Shown: positions 34,568 through 44,457, counted from the first letter of the stretch. The stretch: DNA of 64,000 nucleotides from Ampullimonas aquatilis (GCF_049675895.1 NZ_CP183834.1:682001-746000); one strand, 5' to 3'. Numbers and translations are program-made. Notes: generated by a model from the sequence alone, not told the origin.

Positions 34568-35503
34568 ATGGCTAAATTTGCTTTTGTATTTCCAGGACAG
34601 GGCTCACAAGCGGTGGGTATGTTAAATGCCTTGGCAGAATCCGCGGCGGTCAAGAAAACCTTGCTGCAAGCCTCAGAGGCATTGGGCTACGATATGGCCG
34701 AGCTGATTCAGCATGGACCAGTCGAGCAGCTCAATCTCACCACCAATACGCAGCCGGTCATGCTGGCAGCATCCTATGCGGTCTATCAAGCCTGGCTTGA
34801 GGCCGGTGGCCGTGCTCCAGATGTCGTGGCTGGCCATAGCCTTGGTGAATACACTGCGCTTGTGGTGGCCGGTGCCTTGAGTTTTGCTGATGCATTGAAG
34901 ACAGTGCGTTATCGAGCTCAGGTCATGCAAGACGCTGTACCTGTTGGTGTTGGTGGCATGGCAGCCATTCTTGGTTTGTCTGATGAGGATGTCAAAACGG
35001 CTTGTGTCGAGGCCAATCAGAATACTGAAATCGTGGAAGCGGTCAATTTTAACGCGCCAGCACAGGTTGTGATTGCAGGGCATGCCGGTGCCGTGAATCG
35101 TGCTTGTGAGATTGCAAAAGCAAAGGGAGCCAAACGCGCCTTACCTCTGCCGGTGTCGGCACCGTTTCATTCATCATTGATGAAGCCTGCCGCAGACAAG
35201 CTTGAAGCCTATTTGAAGGAGATTGCTTTTTCTGCGCCCGCCATTCCATTGGTCAATAATATTGATGTCATGGTTCAAATCAATCCTGCTGATATTCGCC
35301 AGGCATTGGTGCGTCAGGCCTATGGACCGGTGCGTTGGGTTGAGTCGGTACAGACTATTGCTGCAATGGGTGTGGCAAATATGGTTGAATGTGGTCCTGG
35401 AAAGGTGTTGGCTGGTCTGGTCAAACGTATTACCACTGATGTCGCTGGTCTGGCCATGTATGACCCAAGCACAATCGAACAAGCAAGAGGAATTCTGTCA
35501 TGA
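34568..35503 (+). CDS. fabD: Malonyl-CoA:ACP transacylase FabD
   Basis: A 311-residue acyltransferase that loads malonyl onto ACP. AFVFPGQGSQAVGM begins the protein, the nucleophile motif GHSLGEYTAL is at about residue 91 and the catalytic His lies in SAPFHSSLM (about 200). The ATG at 34568 gives the standard N-terminus; a longer frame would overlap fabH. Its stop overlaps the fabG start by 4 nt. Confidence 0.97.
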   Translation: MAKFAFVFPGQGSQAVGMLNALAESAAVKKTLLQASEALGYDMAELIQHGPVEQLNLTTNTQPVMLAASYAVYQAWLEAGGRAPDVVAGHSLGEYTALVVAGALSFADALKTVRYRAQVMQDAVPVGVGGMAAILGLSDEDVKTACVEANQNTEIVEAVNFNAPAQVVIAGHAGAVNRACEIAKAKGAKRALPLPVSAPFHSSLMKPAADKLEAYLKEIAFSAPAIPLVNNIDVMVQINPADIRQALVRQAYGPVRWVESVQTIAAMGVANMVECGPGKVLAGLVKRITTDVAGLAMYDPSTIEQARGILS

Positions 35504-36255
35504 CAGTCGGATCAGCTTTTATTAGTCTAGAAGGGCAAGTGGCACTTGTTACTGGTGCTTCTCGGGGGATTGGTCGGGCAATTGCCGAAGCTTTGACTCA
35601 GCAAGGCGCGTTTGTTGTCGGTACGGCGACGACCGAACATGGTGCGCAATCAATTTCTGAATATTTGGGTGAGCATGGTAAAGGTGTCAGGCTTGATGTT
35701 TGTGATGGCGCTGCAGGAGAAGCCCTGATAGAAGCCATTCAAAAAGAATATGGTGGACTCAATATTCTGGTCAACAATGCTGGAATTACCAAAGATCAGT
35801 TGGCCATGCGGATGCGTGACGATGAATGGGACGCGGTCGTTAACACCAATCTTAAAGCGGTGTTTACCATGTCACGGGCAGTATTGCGCGGCATGATGAA
35901 GGCTAAGGGGGGGCGCATCATCAATATCACTTCCGTGGTCGGTTCAAGTGGCAATGCTGGACAAATGAATTATGCGGCCGCTAAGGCCGGTGTGGCAGGT
36001 ATGACCCGGTCTTTGGCCAGAGAAATCGGTAGCCGCAACATTACAGTCAATTGTGTGGCGCCAGGTTTTATTGATACTGATATGACTCGAGCATTAACCG
36101 AGGCACAAACCGCAGCCTTGCTGCCACAAATTCCATTGGGCCGGTTGGGTAAACCAGAAGATATCGCGGCAGCTGTGGTTTTTCTGGCATCACCGGCGGC
36201 GGCTTATATTACCGGGACTACCTTGCATGTGAATGGCGGCATGTTCATGAGTTGA
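35500..36255 (+). CDS. fabG: 3-oxoacyl-ACP reductase FabG
   Basis: A 251-residue short-chain dehydrogenase for the first reduction in fatty acid elongation. GASRGIGRAIAEAL binds NADPH (about residue 19), NNAGIT follows, the catalytic Ser is in NITSVVGSSGNAGQ and the Tyr/Lys pair in YAAAKAGVAGMTRS. The late INVNGGMFMS-type ending (LHVNGGMFMS) is typical. ATGA overlap with fabD indicates coupling. Confidence 0.97.
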   Translation: MTVGSAFISLEGQVALVTGASRGIGRAIAEALTQQGAFVVGTATTEHGAQSISEYLGEHGKGVRLDVCDGAAGEALIEAIQKEYGGLNILVNNAGITKDQLAMRMRDDEWDAVVNTNLKAVFTMSRAVLRGMMKAKGGRIINITSVVGSSGNAGQMNYAAAKAGVAGMTRSLAREIGSRNITVNCVAPGFIDTDMTRALTEAQTAALLPQIPLGRLGKPEDIAAAVVFLASPAAAYITGTTLHVNGGMFMS

Positions 36256-36469
36256 GCTGGCTTTAATGCTAGCGGGAGCATATATGGGAATGTTCTATTA
36301 ATCGTTTCCTAATGCTCTTGCAGGCCTGGGGAGTATCAATTGAATTGCGAATTCAGCCTAAATAAACCTGCTACAATTCGCGCAATTTATTTATCGTCTG
36401 ATCGGGTTTCACTTTAATCAATAACTGATTTACCCGATCATTGTTTTGTTTTAGTTTTTAGGAGCCAAT

Positions 36470-36709
36470 ATGGACAATATCGAACAACGTGTTAAAAAGA
36501 TCGTCGCTGAACAACTGGGTGTTGCTGAAGCTGAAATCAAAAATGAATCCTCTTTTGTTGATGATCTGGGTGCAGACTCTCTGGATACAGTTGAGTTGGT
36601 CATGGCTTTGGAAGATGAATTTGAAATCGAAATTCCAGATGAAGAAGCTGAAAAAATCACTACTGTGCAATTGGCCATTGACTTCGCCAAGACACATCAA
36701 AAAGCGTAA
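36470..36709 (+). CDS. acpP: Acyl carrier protein AcpP
   Basis: A 79-residue acidic protein with the phosphopantetheine attachment site GADSLDTVELVMALE (Ser at about 38). Ribosome site AGGAG at 7 nt supports the start. The 214-bp upstream gap likely holds its own strong promoter; TACAAT at 36372-36377 is a possible -10. It is modified by AcpS, encoded at 49769-50164. Confidence 0.98.
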   Translation: MDNIEQRVKKIVAEQLGVAEAEIKNESSFVDDLGADSLDTVELVMALEDEFEIEIPDEEAEKITTVQLAIDFAKTHQKA

Positions 36710-36747
36710 TGCTGCTTCGCATTGCTTCCATACTTTTTGGAGTTTGA

Positions 36748-37983
36748 ATGAGTCGTCGTAGAGTTGTTGTCACAGGTTTGGGTATTATTTCTCCGGTTGG
36801 AAATAGTGTTGCAGAAGCCTGGGCGAATTTGATTGCTGGTAAGAGTGGCATTGCCACGATTACCAAGTTTGATGCGACCAACTTTGCCGCACAGTTTGCT
36901 GGTGAGGTAAAAGGTTTCAATGTGGAAGCGTATTTTCCTGCCAAGGAAGCTCGCCATATGGATACCTTTATTCATTATGGAATTGCAGCTGGCATGCAGG
37001 CGATGCGCGATTCTGGTCTTGAAGTGACGGAAGCCAATGCCGAGCGAATTGGTGTGATGGTGGGTTCCGGCATTGGCGGTTTGCCAATGATCGAAGAAAC
37101 TCATACTGAATTGGTGAATCGTGGCCCGCGCAGGATATCGCCATTTTTTATTCCGGCGTCCATCATCAATATGATTTCAGGTCATCTTTCAATCAAGTTC
37201 GGTTTAAAAGGACCTAATTTGGCGATTGTCACGGCCTGTACGACTGGTTTGCATTCAATTGGTCAATCAGCTCGTATGATTGAATATGGCGATGCTGATG
37301 TGATGCTGGCAGGGGGCTCTGAGGCCGCTGTTTCGCCATTGGGTGTAGGTGGATTCGCTGCATCTAGAGCCTTGTCAACTCGCAATGATGATCCTGCGAC
37401 AGCATCCCGTCCATGGGATAAAGATCGTGATGGCTTTGTGCTTGGAGAAGGTGCCGGTGTCATGGTGCTGGAAGAGTATGAACACGCCAAGGCACGTGGT
37501 GCTCGGATCTATGCTGAGTTGACAGGTTTTGGTATGACTGCCGATGCTTATCACATGACTGCGCCTGATGTAGATGGCCCAAAACGTTCTATGCAAATGG
37601 CATTGCGCAATGCGGGTATCAATGCTGATGATGTGCAGTATCTCAATGCGCATGGTACTTCTACCCCATTGGGCGATGTCAATGAAACCAATGCAATTAA
37701 ACTTGCCTTTGGCAATCATGCTAAAAAGCTGGTGGTCAACTCTACCAAGTCAATGACCGGACACCTGCTGGGTGGTGCGGGTGGTATTGAGTCCGTATTT
37801 TCGGTCTTGGCTTTGCACAACCAGATATCACCGCCGACTATTAATATTTTCAACCAGGATCCTGAGTGTGATCTGGATTACTGTGCTAACACGGCACGTG
37901 ACATGAAAATTGATTACGCGCTTAAAAACAATTTTGGCTTTGGTGGCACTAACGGTTCATTGGTGTTCAAACGATATTCTTGA
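36748..37983 (+). CDS. fabF: 3-oxoacyl-ACP synthase II FabF
   Basis: A 411-residue elongation condensing enzyme. The Cys nucleophile is in IVTACTTGLHSIG (about 163) and the two His residues in NAHGTSTPLGD and SMTGHLLGGAGGIE. GFGGTNGSLVFKRY closes the protein. It is 38 bp from acpP, and a strong terminator lies 75 bp downstream. Confidence 0.97.
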   Translation: MSRRRVVVTGLGIISPVGNSVAEAWANLIAGKSGIATITKFDATNFAAQFAGEVKGFNVEAYFPAKEARHMDTFIHYGIAAGMQAMRDSGLEVTEANAERIGVMVGSGIGGLPMIEETHTELVNRGPRRISPFFIPASIINMISGHLSIKFGLKGPNLAIVTACTTGLHSIGQSARMIEYGDADVMLAGGSEAAVSPLGVGGFAASRALSTRNDDPATASRPWDKDRDGFVLGEGAGVMVLEEYEHAKARGARIYAELTGFGMTADAYHMTAPDVDGPKRSMQMALRNAGINADDVQYLNAHGTSTPLGDVNETNAIKLAFGNHAKKLVVNSTKSMTGHLLGGAGGIESVFSVLALHNQISPPTINIFNQDPECDLDYCANTARDMKIDYALKNNFGFGGTNGSLVFKRYS

Positions 37984-38058
37984 TGGTTGATAAGCTAAGT
38001 ACATTTTTTGTTAAACGTATTTAGTTTATTTTCTTCTCATGTTTACTTGGTAATATGG

Positions 38059-38096
38059 AAAGCAGCAAACGAGTTAACTCGCTTGCTGCTTTTTTA
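38059..38096 (+). terminator. Rho-independent terminator of the fab operon
   Basis: AAAGCAGCAAACGAG pairs with CTCGCTTGCTGCTTT (one mismatch) around TTAA, followed by a T-rich run. It ends the fatty acid block before rpoE. Confidence 0.92.
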
Positions 38097-38141
38097 TTAT
38101 TTGAATTGATTTTTATGATTGATAAAATAAGTTTTAGAGAA

Positions 38142-38170
38142 TGAAACTTTATTGAAAACTGATAGTCAAT
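38142..38170 (+). promoter_or_regulatory. Possible sigma-E-type promoter upstream of rpoE
   Basis: TGAAACTT (38142-38149) and TCAAT (38166-38170), separated by 16 bp, resemble the sigma-E -35 GGAACTT and -10 TCnAA elements. Autoregulation of rpoE is usual. The match is partial, so this is tentative. Confidence 0.3.
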
Positions 38171-38244
38171 TGTCCGGATGTATTCCTTTCTAACAATAAC
38201 TATACGACTGATTCAATGATCGGTCTTTACCTCAAATCTGACGC

Positions 38245-38844
38245 ATGAGCGAAAAAGAAGTCGATGCCCTATTGGTCGCGCGTGTGCAGGCCGGTGACAA
38301 GCGTGCATTCGAGCTGCTGGTGTCCAAATATCAACGCAAGATAATGCGTTTGATTTCGCGCTTGGTGCGTGATCCGGCCGAAGTGGAAGACGTAGCCCAA
38401 GACACCTTTATTAAAGCGTATCGTGCACTGCCACAGTTTCGTGGAGAGTCGGCTTTTTATACTTGGCTTTACCGTATTGCGGTCAACACTGCCAAGAATT
38501 ACCTGGTGACGACAGGAAGAAAAGCGCCAACTAGTACCGGAAATGATGCTGAAGAAGCTGAAACTTTTGACGATGCTGAGCAACTAAGAGATATTAATAC
38601 TCCTGAATCGATGTTGATGAGCAAGCAGGTTGGAGAGACCGTCAATAAAGCGATGGATATGTTGCCGGAGGAATTACGAATGGCAATTACCTTGCGTGAG
38701 ATTGAGGGCTTGAGCTATGAAGAGATTTCAGAGTTGATGAACTGTCCTATTGGAACGGTTCGATCAAGAATATTTCGTGCTAGAGAAGCGATTGCTGAAA
38801 AATTGCGGCCTTTACTAGGCACCAAGCTGGGTAATCGCTGGTAG
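38245..38844 (+). CDS. rpoE: RNA polymerase sigma factor RpoE (AlgU type)
   Basis: A 199-residue ECF sigma factor. Region 2 includes YQRKIMRLISRLVRDPAEVE and DVAQDTFIKAYRALPQFRGE (about residues 27-68); region 4 includes LREIEGLSYEEISELMNCP and GTVRSRIFRAREAI (about 152-186). It directs the envelope stress response and is held inactive by RseA, encoded next. The operon order rpoE-rseA-rseB-mucD is conserved in beta- and gammaproteobacteria. Confidence 0.97.
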   Translation: MSEKEVDALLVARVQAGDKRAFELLVSKYQRKIMRLISRLVRDPAEVEDVAQDTFIKAYRALPQFRGESAFYTWLYRIAVNTAKNYLVTTGRKAPTSTGNDAEEAETFDDAEQLRDINTPESMLMSKQVGETVNKAMDMLPEELRMAITLREIEGLSYEEISELMNCPIGTVRSRIFRAREAIAEKLRPLLGTKLGNRW

Positions 38845-38909
38845 TTTGGTAGTAAGTTTGAAATATAAAAATAAATGAAACCAGGTGAGTTGTCGTTTTT
38901 TGAAAATGG

Positions 38910-39548
38910 GTGATGGTAATGGGTTCTCTCAACAGTGTAAAAACTTTTGAATATCAGGGCAATCAAGATGTCGCCAGTCGTGTCTCTGCTGCCATGGATA
39001 GCGATTTATCCGAGGCGGAGCTGGCTAATTGGCTTGCTGGTCTTGGCGATAATCCGCTCAAGCATAGCAAACAGGTTTGGGATGAATATCATTTGATCGG
39101 CGATGTAATCCGATCGACTGACCTGACTCCGCCAGATCTTGCCGATAGTTTTGCACAGCGCTTTGCAATGACTTTTGAGAATGAGCCTATTCATTTTCCT
39201 AAGGCTGCAATCTCAGCTAAGCGTTATGGTTGGATTAAGCGTGTAACGCCTGGCGTGGCAGCTGTGGCAACGGTAGCACTGGTTGCCTGGAATATGTCGA
39301 GTCCTCGTAATAGCGCGACTACCGTGCCAGCACAAATAGCCAAATCCAGCGACTCGGTCTCAACACAAATGGCTGAGGCATCAATGAATCCCATGGCAAC
39401 AGTACAGACGGTGGTGACTGCCAATGGCGCTGTTACCCGTGATGTTCGGTTTGACCAATATCTGGAAGCTCATCAGCAGCTGGCACCGCGTGCGCCGATT
39501 ATGGGTGCTGGTCTGGTTGTCAGAACGGCTAATTCTGCTAATCCTTGA
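38910..39548 (+). CDS. rseA: Anti-sigma-E factor RseA
   Basis: A 212-residue single-pass protein. The cytoplasmic N-terminal domain (about residues 20-90, with ELANWLAGLGDNPLKHSKQV and WDEYHLIGDVIRS) binds RpoE; one helix (about 111-127, VAAVATVALVAW) precedes a periplasmic Ser/Thr/Gln-rich segment ending LVVRTANSANP. The exact start is uncertain: GTG 38910, ATG 38913 or ATG 38919. It is overlapped by rseB. Confidence 0.9.
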   Translation: MMVMGSLNSVKTFEYQGNQDVASRVSAAMDSDLSEAELANWLAGLGDNPLKHSKQVWDEYHLIGDVIRSTDLTPPDLADSFAQRFAMTFENEPIHFPKAAISAKRYGWIKRVTPGVAAVATVALVAWNMSSPRNSATTVPAQIAKSSDSVSTQMAEASMNPMATVQTVVTANGAVTRDVRFDQYLEAHQQLAPRAPIMGAGLVVRTANSANP

Positions 39549-40597
39549 TGCATACGATAGAAGTAATGGGTATGTCGCGGCTGAGTATTTTGCCAGTGCT
39601 GGGTAAAATCTGCGTAGTGGGTTTACTGCTGATGAGCGGCGTAGTCAAGGCCGAGTCAGATCCCTTGGTTGAGCGACGCGAGGCATTGGCTTGGCTTGGT
39701 AAAATTCAAGGGGCGGCGCAAAAACAAAACTATGCGGGTACGTTTATTTTGCAACATGGCAATATGGTTCAGTCAACTCGAATCCAGCATCTCTATGAAT
39801 GGGGTACTGAATACGAGAAAATGGAAGTTCTGGATGGTCGACCACGAGTGGTTTATCGCCAGAATGAACTGATACAGGCATTGATTCCAGAGAAGAAACT
39901 TTGTCTGATCGAAAAGCGTGATGCCAAAGATACATTCCCGGCCTTAATTGCCACGACTGGTAATGCGATTCTTGAGCAGTACACCGTTCGCAAAGAGGAT
40001 CATGATCGTATCGCAGGCTTGGACTGTCAAGAAATCAGTCTGACACCCAATGATAGTTATCGCTATCGCTACCGTTTGTGGGCTGATCGTCAATCTGGGC
40101 TATTGATGCGAGCTCAGACTATCAGTGATACGGGCGAAATACTTGAGCAGGTTTCGTTTTCACAAATTGCAATAGGTACACAGCTTGATAAAAGTAAGCT
40201 GAAACTCAAGGCGACGGATATACAAGGCTGGCAACAGGAAAATATTGATGGGGTTCCTGTTAATGTGGCTGAGTTTGGTTGGATTTTCAAGCCAATGATG
40301 GTACCTGGATTTACCAAGATACTTGAACGCAAGCGCAATATGCCGGGCCCTGATGGGATCAAAGAGGTATTTCAGGTTATTTATTCTGATGGTATGGCAG
40401 CGATTTCAGTGTTCATTGAGCCGATGTCAAGTGTTCATCCCGCACGTGATTCCATGCGTCGCGGTGCAACCAATGTCCTGTTTAGACGAATTCATGAAAA
40501 TGGTGTGGTAATTGTGGGTGAAACCCCGCTTGCTACACTGCAAATGTTTGCCAATGGTATTGAGTTCCGCCCACCTGCGGGTACTGCTGCTAAATAA
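39548..40597 (+). CDS. rseB: Sigma-E regulatory protein RseB (MucB)
   Basis: A 349-residue periplasmic protein with a signal peptide (hydrophobic about residues 15-32, cleavage near VKA-E). The N-terminal lipoprotein-like domain has REALAWLGKIQ and NYAGTFILQHGNMVQSTRI; the C-terminal MucB/RseB domain includes GWIFKPMMVPGFTKILE. RseB shields RseA from proteolysis and senses envelope lipids or lipopolysaccharide. ATG overlaps the rseA stop (TGATG). Confidence 0.93.
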   Translation: MHTIEVMGMSRLSILPVLGKICVVGLLLMSGVVKAESDPLVERREALAWLGKIQGAAQKQNYAGTFILQHGNMVQSTRIQHLYEWGTEYEKMEVLDGRPRVVYRQNELIQALIPEKKLCLIEKRDAKDTFPALIATTGNAILEQYTVRKEDHDRIAGLDCQEISLTPNDSYRYRYRLWADRQSGLLMRAQTISDTGEILEQVSFSQIAIGTQLDKSKLKLKATDIQGWQQENIDGVPVNVAEFGWIFKPMMVPGFTKILERKRNMPGPDGIKEVFQVIYSDGMAAISVFIEPMSSVHPARDSMRRGATNVLFRRIHENGVVIVGETPLATLQMFANGIEFRPPAGTAAK

Positions 40598-40635
40598 GAT
40601 TATTTTCTTCATTGTTATTGCAAAAAAAGGTCAAC

Positions 40636-42144
40636 ATGAATCTGTTTCGAATCTGTCGTCAAGGTTTGATGGTCAATCTATTCGCCGGTTTAATGGCGTT
40701 GGGTCAAGTAGCAACGGCTCAGGCTGCGGCCCGTGATTTGCCTGACTTTAGTGATCTGGTCGAAAAAACCGGTCCCTCGGTAGTGAATATTCGAACCACG
40801 GAAAAGGTTCGCAGTAACGGTGCTATGCCAGGCTTTCCGGGTGGTCAGAGTGACGAGGAAATGCAGGAGTTCTTCCGTCGCTTTTTTGGCGTGCCAATGC
40901 CGAGCCCAAATGATCCAGGTAATCGTAGTCAGCCACCACGTCGAAACGAAAAACGTCCTTCTCAGCCGCAGCCAGGGCTGGAGGAAGAGCAGCCACGCGG
41001 AGTGGGGTCAGGCTTTGTTCTTACTAACGATGGTTATGTCATGACCAATGCCCATGTGGTGGATGGTGCCGATGAGATTTATGTCACGTTGACTGATAAG
41101 AAAGAATTCAAGGCTAAATTAGTGGGCTTTGATAAACGTACCGATGTGGCCTTGGTGAAGATTGATGCCAAGGATCTGCCGAAGGTCACTTTGGGCGATG
41201 TTTCCAAGCTTAAGGTGGGTGAATGGGTTTTAGCAATTGGTTCACCATTTGGTCTGGAAAATACAGTCACTGCCGGTATTGTGAGCGCCAAGGCTCGCGA
41301 TACGGGTGAGTATTTACCTTTCATTCAAACGGATGTGGCCGTCAATCCAGGCAATTCTGGTGGTCCGCTGATTAACACTCGCGGTGAAGTGGTCGGTATC
41401 AATTCGCAGATTTACAGTCGCAGTGGCGGTTATATGGGTATTTCATTTGCCATCCCAATTGATGAAGCCATGCGCGTTGCTGACCAGCTCAAGGCTTCAG
41501 GTAAAGTAGTGCGTGGTCGAATTGGTGTCTCAATTGCCGAAGTGACCAAGGATGTGGCTGAGCCACTGGGTCTGAGTAAACCACAAGGCGCGTTGGTGCG
41601 CATGGTCGAAGCCGCCAGCCCAGCGGAAAAAGCGGGTGTTGAGGCTGGCGATATTATTCTCAGGTTTAATGGTGTTGCTATTGACAAGGCATCGGATCTG
41701 CCGCGTCTGGTAGGTAATACCAAACCAACCAGCAAGGTGCCACTGCAAGTTTGGCACAAAGGTGCATCTCGGGAGCTGACTGTGGCAGTTGCCGAAATGG
41801 AGGCTGACAAGCAGATTCAAGTCAGCGATAAGAAATCCAAGCAACCTAACGCAGATACGTCACAGCCCAATGCTCTGGGTCTGGTTGTTTCTGAACTGTC
41901 TGAAGCACAGAAAAGCGAATTACGTGTCAAAGGTGGTGTACTCATCGAATCTGTCGAAGGTTCGGCGGCTCGTGTTGGTTTGCGTCAGGGGGACATCGTG
42001 TTGTCACTCAATAACGTGGATATTACTGGTGCCAAACAGTTTGACCAGATGGTTGCCAAACTCGATAAAGCCAAGAATGCGGTTTTGCTCGTGCGTCGTG
42101 GCGATAGTGCCCAGTTTGTCCCTATCAAACCGGCGAGCAATTAA
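40636..42144 (+). CDS. mucD: Periplasmic serine endoprotease DegP-like MucD
   Basis: A 502-residue Do-family protease. A signal peptide ends near AQAAA-R. The catalytic triad is seen as His in TNAHVVDGADE, Asp in KRTDVALVKID and Ser in NPGNSGGPLINT; two PDZ domains follow (about residues 290-385 and 410-500). A Gly/Pro/Arg-rich insertion (about 75-125) precedes the protease domain. The ATG at 40636 has AAAAAAGG upstream. It degrades or refolds misfolded envelope proteins under sigma-E control. Confidence 0.95.
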   Translation: MNLFRICRQGLMVNLFAGLMALGQVATAQAAARDLPDFSDLVEKTGPSVVNIRTTEKVRSNGAMPGFPGGQSDEEMQEFFRRFFGVPMPSPNDPGNRSQPPRRNEKRPSQPQPGLEEEQPRGVGSGFVLTNDGYVMTNAHVVDGADEIYVTLTDKKEFKAKLVGFDKRTDVALVKIDAKDLPKVTLGDVSKLKVGEWVLAIGSPFGLENTVTAGIVSAKARDTGEYLPFIQTDVAVNPGNSGGPLINTRGEVVGINSQIYSRSGGYMGISFAIPIDEAMRVADQLKASGKVVRGRIGVSIAEVTKDVAEPLGLSKPQGALVRMVEAASPAEKAGVEAGDIILRFNGVAIDKASDLPRLVGNTKPTSKVPLQVWHKGASRELTVAVAEMEADKQIQVSDKKSKQPNADTSQPNALGLVVSELSEAQKSELRVKGGVLIESVEGSAARVGLRQGDIVLSLNNVDITGAKQFDQMVAKLDKAKNAVLLVRRGDSAQFVPIKPASN

Positions 42145-42184
42145 TCTGGCTGGTTTTTGCCTGTTTCCTGCTCGTTAATCCTGG

Positions 42185-42218
42185 CTGCCACGCAATTTAT
42201 TTTGCGTGGCAGTTTTTA
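42185..42218 (+). terminator. Rho-independent terminator after mucD
   Basis: CTGCCACGCAA pairs with TTGCGTGGCAG around a 6-nt TTTATT loop, followed by TTTTTATT. It closes the rpoE operon just 11 bp before the glutaredoxin start. Confidence 0.92.
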
Positions 42219-42228
42219 TTGATTGCTG

Positions 42229-42471
42229 ATGAAATTCAAATTGTTAAATCGTAGTTACTGTCATTTATGTGATGATATGTTGCAAGCTTTGCGTGTTTGG
42301 TTGCAGCAAAATCGTCCCACATTGATTACCGCGATTGAAATTGTTGACGTTGATGAGTTTCCAGAATTGATCGCACAATGGGATGAGAAAGTGCCCGTGT
42401 TGTTTCTGGAAGGGCGCTATGTTTGTCACTATTTTCTCGATAACGCCAAATTGGCTGAATTGATCCCCTAG
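42229..42471 (+). CDS. Glutaredoxin-like family protein
   Basis: An 80-residue thioredoxin-fold protein with a CHLC redox motif near the N-terminus (residues 11-14, NRSYCHLCDDML) and a cis-Pro loop KVPVLFLEG. It belongs to the short glutaredoxin-like DUF836 group that sits between mucD and lepA in Burkholderiales. The ATG at 42229 is chosen over a TTG two codons upstream. Its partner is unknown. Confidence 0.83.
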   Translation: MKFKLLNRSYCHLCDDMLQALRVWLQQNRPTLITAIEIVDVDEFPELIAQWDEKVPVLFLEGRYVCHYFLDNAKLAELIP

Positions 42472-42610
42472 CTTGAAGTAAAATCACGGGTTTATCTCGG
42501 CGTGCAGATTTAGCCGCCTAATTTGACACCTTGCCGGTCTTAATGCGATGGAAACGGGTTGATTAGCCTAGGTTTGCATGGCATTCATCTGACTGGCCGA
42601 TTCGAGCCTC

Positions 42611-44404
42611 ATGAACCACATTCGAAACTTCTCCATTATTGCCCACATTGACCACGGTAAATCAACATTGGCTGACCGCATTATCCAGGTGTGTGGTGGT
42701 TTATCCGATCGTGAAATGGAAGCGCAGGTGCTTGACTCCATGGATCTGGAGCGTGAACGCGGCATTACCATCAAGGCCCAGACTGCGGCGCTGTCTTATA
42801 AGGCACGTGACGGTCAGATCTACAACCTGAATTTGATTGACACCCCAGGGCATGTGGATTTCAGCTATGAAGTGAGCCGCTCTTTGTCAGCTTGTGAAGG
42901 TGCTTTGCTGGTGGTGGATGCCTCGCAAGGGGTTGAAGCGCAGACTGTGGCAAATTGCTATACCGCCATTGAATTGGGTGTGGAAGTCATGCCGGTCCTC
43001 AATAAAATTGATCTGCCTTCGGCCAATCCTGAGAATGCGATTTCCGAAATTGAAGAAGTGATTGGCATTGATGCGCAAGATGCCGTGCGTTGTTCTGCCA
43101 AAACTGGTGAGGGTGTGGAAGACGTCCTCGAAGCGCTGATTGCACGTGTTCCTCCGCCCAAAGGCGATACCACGGCACCTTTGCAGGCACTGATTGTTGA
43201 CTCCTGGTTTGATAATTATGTGGGTGTGGTGATGCTTGTGCGCATTATCAATGGCACGCTCAAACCCAAAGACAAGATTTTGCTGATGGCCACGGGAGCA
43301 CAGTATCTGGCTGAGCATATTGGTGTGTTCACACCCAAGTCGCGCCCGCGTGAAGTCTTGTCGGCTGGTCAGGTGGGCTTTGTGATTGCCGGTATCAAGG
43401 AGTTGAAAGCGGCCAAAGTCGGTGATACGGTCACGCTGGCTACGCGTCCGGCGGAGAGCGCTTTGCCTGGTTTCAAAGAAGTCAAACCCCAGGTATTTGC
43501 TGGCCTGTTTCCGGTTGAGGCCAATCAGTACGATGCTTTGCGGGACTCGCTGGAAAAGCTCAAACTGAATGATTCCTCATTGCATTATGAGCCAGAGGTC
43601 TCGCAAGCGCTGGGTTTTGGGTTTCGCTGTGGTTTCCTGGGTTTGTTGCATATGGAAATTGTGCAGGAACGCCTGGAACGTGAATTTGATATGGATCTCA
43701 TTACCACGGCGCCTACTGTGATTTATGAGGTAGTGCTGCGTGATGGTTCGATCCTGACTGTGGACAATCCATCCAAAATGCCCGATCCTTCCAAGATTGA
43801 GGAGGTGCGTGAGCCGATTGTGACGGTCAATTTGTACATGCCGCAAGAGTACGTGGGCTCGGTGATTACGCTGTGTACGTCAAAGCGTGGCATGCAGATT
43901 GACATGACTTATCACGGCAAGCAGGTCATGTTGACGTATGAAATTCCAATGGCTGAAGTGGTGCTCGATTTTTTTGACAAACTCAAATCCGTGTCACGTG
44001 GTTATGCCTCGATGGATTATGAGTTCAAGGAATATCGCTCGGCTGACGTGGTCAAGGTGGACATGCTGATTAATAGCGAAAAGGTCGATGCCTTGGCGGT
44101 GATCGTACACCGTGCCAACAGTCAGTACCGGGGTCGCGAAGTGGCAGCCAAGATGCGCGAGCTGATTCCACGGCAAATGTTTGATGTCGCTATTCAGGCC
44201 GCGATTGGTTCCAACATCATCGCTCGTGAAAATGTCAAAGCCTTGCGCAAAAATGTGCTGGCCAAGTGTTATGGCGGTGACATCAGCCGTAAGCGCAAAC
44301 TGCTTGAGAAACAAAAAGCTGGCAAGAAACGGATGAAGCAGGTCGGCAATGTGGAAATTCCGCAAGAGGCTTTCCTGGCAATTTTGCAGGTCGACGACAA
44401 ATAA
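42611..44404 (+). CDS. lepA: Elongation factor 4 LepA
   Basis: A 597-residue ribosomal GTPase. The G1 motif is AHIDHGKSTLADR (about residue 10), G2/G3 are ERGITIKAQ and LIDTPGHVDF, and G4 is NKIDLPSA. The C-terminal LepA-specific domain is present (KRKLLEKQKAGKKRMKQVG). EF4 acts on stalled or mistranslocated ribosomes and in 30S biogenesis. Usual length; followed by lepB with repeat copy 4 in between. Confidence 0.97.
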   Translation: MNHIRNFSIIAHIDHGKSTLADRIIQVCGGLSDREMEAQVLDSMDLERERGITIKAQTAALSYKARDGQIYNLNLIDTPGHVDFSYEVSRSLSACEGALLVVDASQGVEAQTVANCYTAIELGVEVMPVLNKIDLPSANPENAISEIEEVIGIDAQDAVRCSAKTGEGVEDVLEALIARVPPPKGDTTAPLQALIVDSWFDNYVGVVMLVRIINGTLKPKDKILLMATGAQYLAEHIGVFTPKSRPREVLSAGQVGFVIAGIKELKAAKVGDTVTLATRPAESALPGFKEVKPQVFAGLFPVEANQYDALRDSLEKLKLNDSSLHYEPEVSQALGFGFRCGFLGLLHMEIVQERLEREFDMDLITTAPTVIYEVVLRDGSILTVDNPSKMPDPSKIEEVREPIVTVNLYMPQEYVGSVITLCTSKRGMQIDMTYHGKQVMLTYEIPMAEVVLDFFDKLKSVSRGYASMDYEFKEYRSADVVKVDMLINSEKVDALAVIVHRANSQYRGREVAAKMRELIPRQMFDVAIQAAIGSNIIARENVKALRKNVLAKCYGGDISRKRKLLEKQKAGKKRMKQVGNVEIPQEAFLAILQVDDK

Positions 44405-44457
44405 TCAGGCAGCACCGGGCAGAAGGTTTAGAATGCCTGTGCAAATCTGCTCGTAGT

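Noticed and set aside
36329..36345. GGGAGTATCAATTGAAT upstream of acpP resembling the start of repeat copy 2
   Set aside because: Only the first block matches; the rest of the repeat is absent, so chance is likely.
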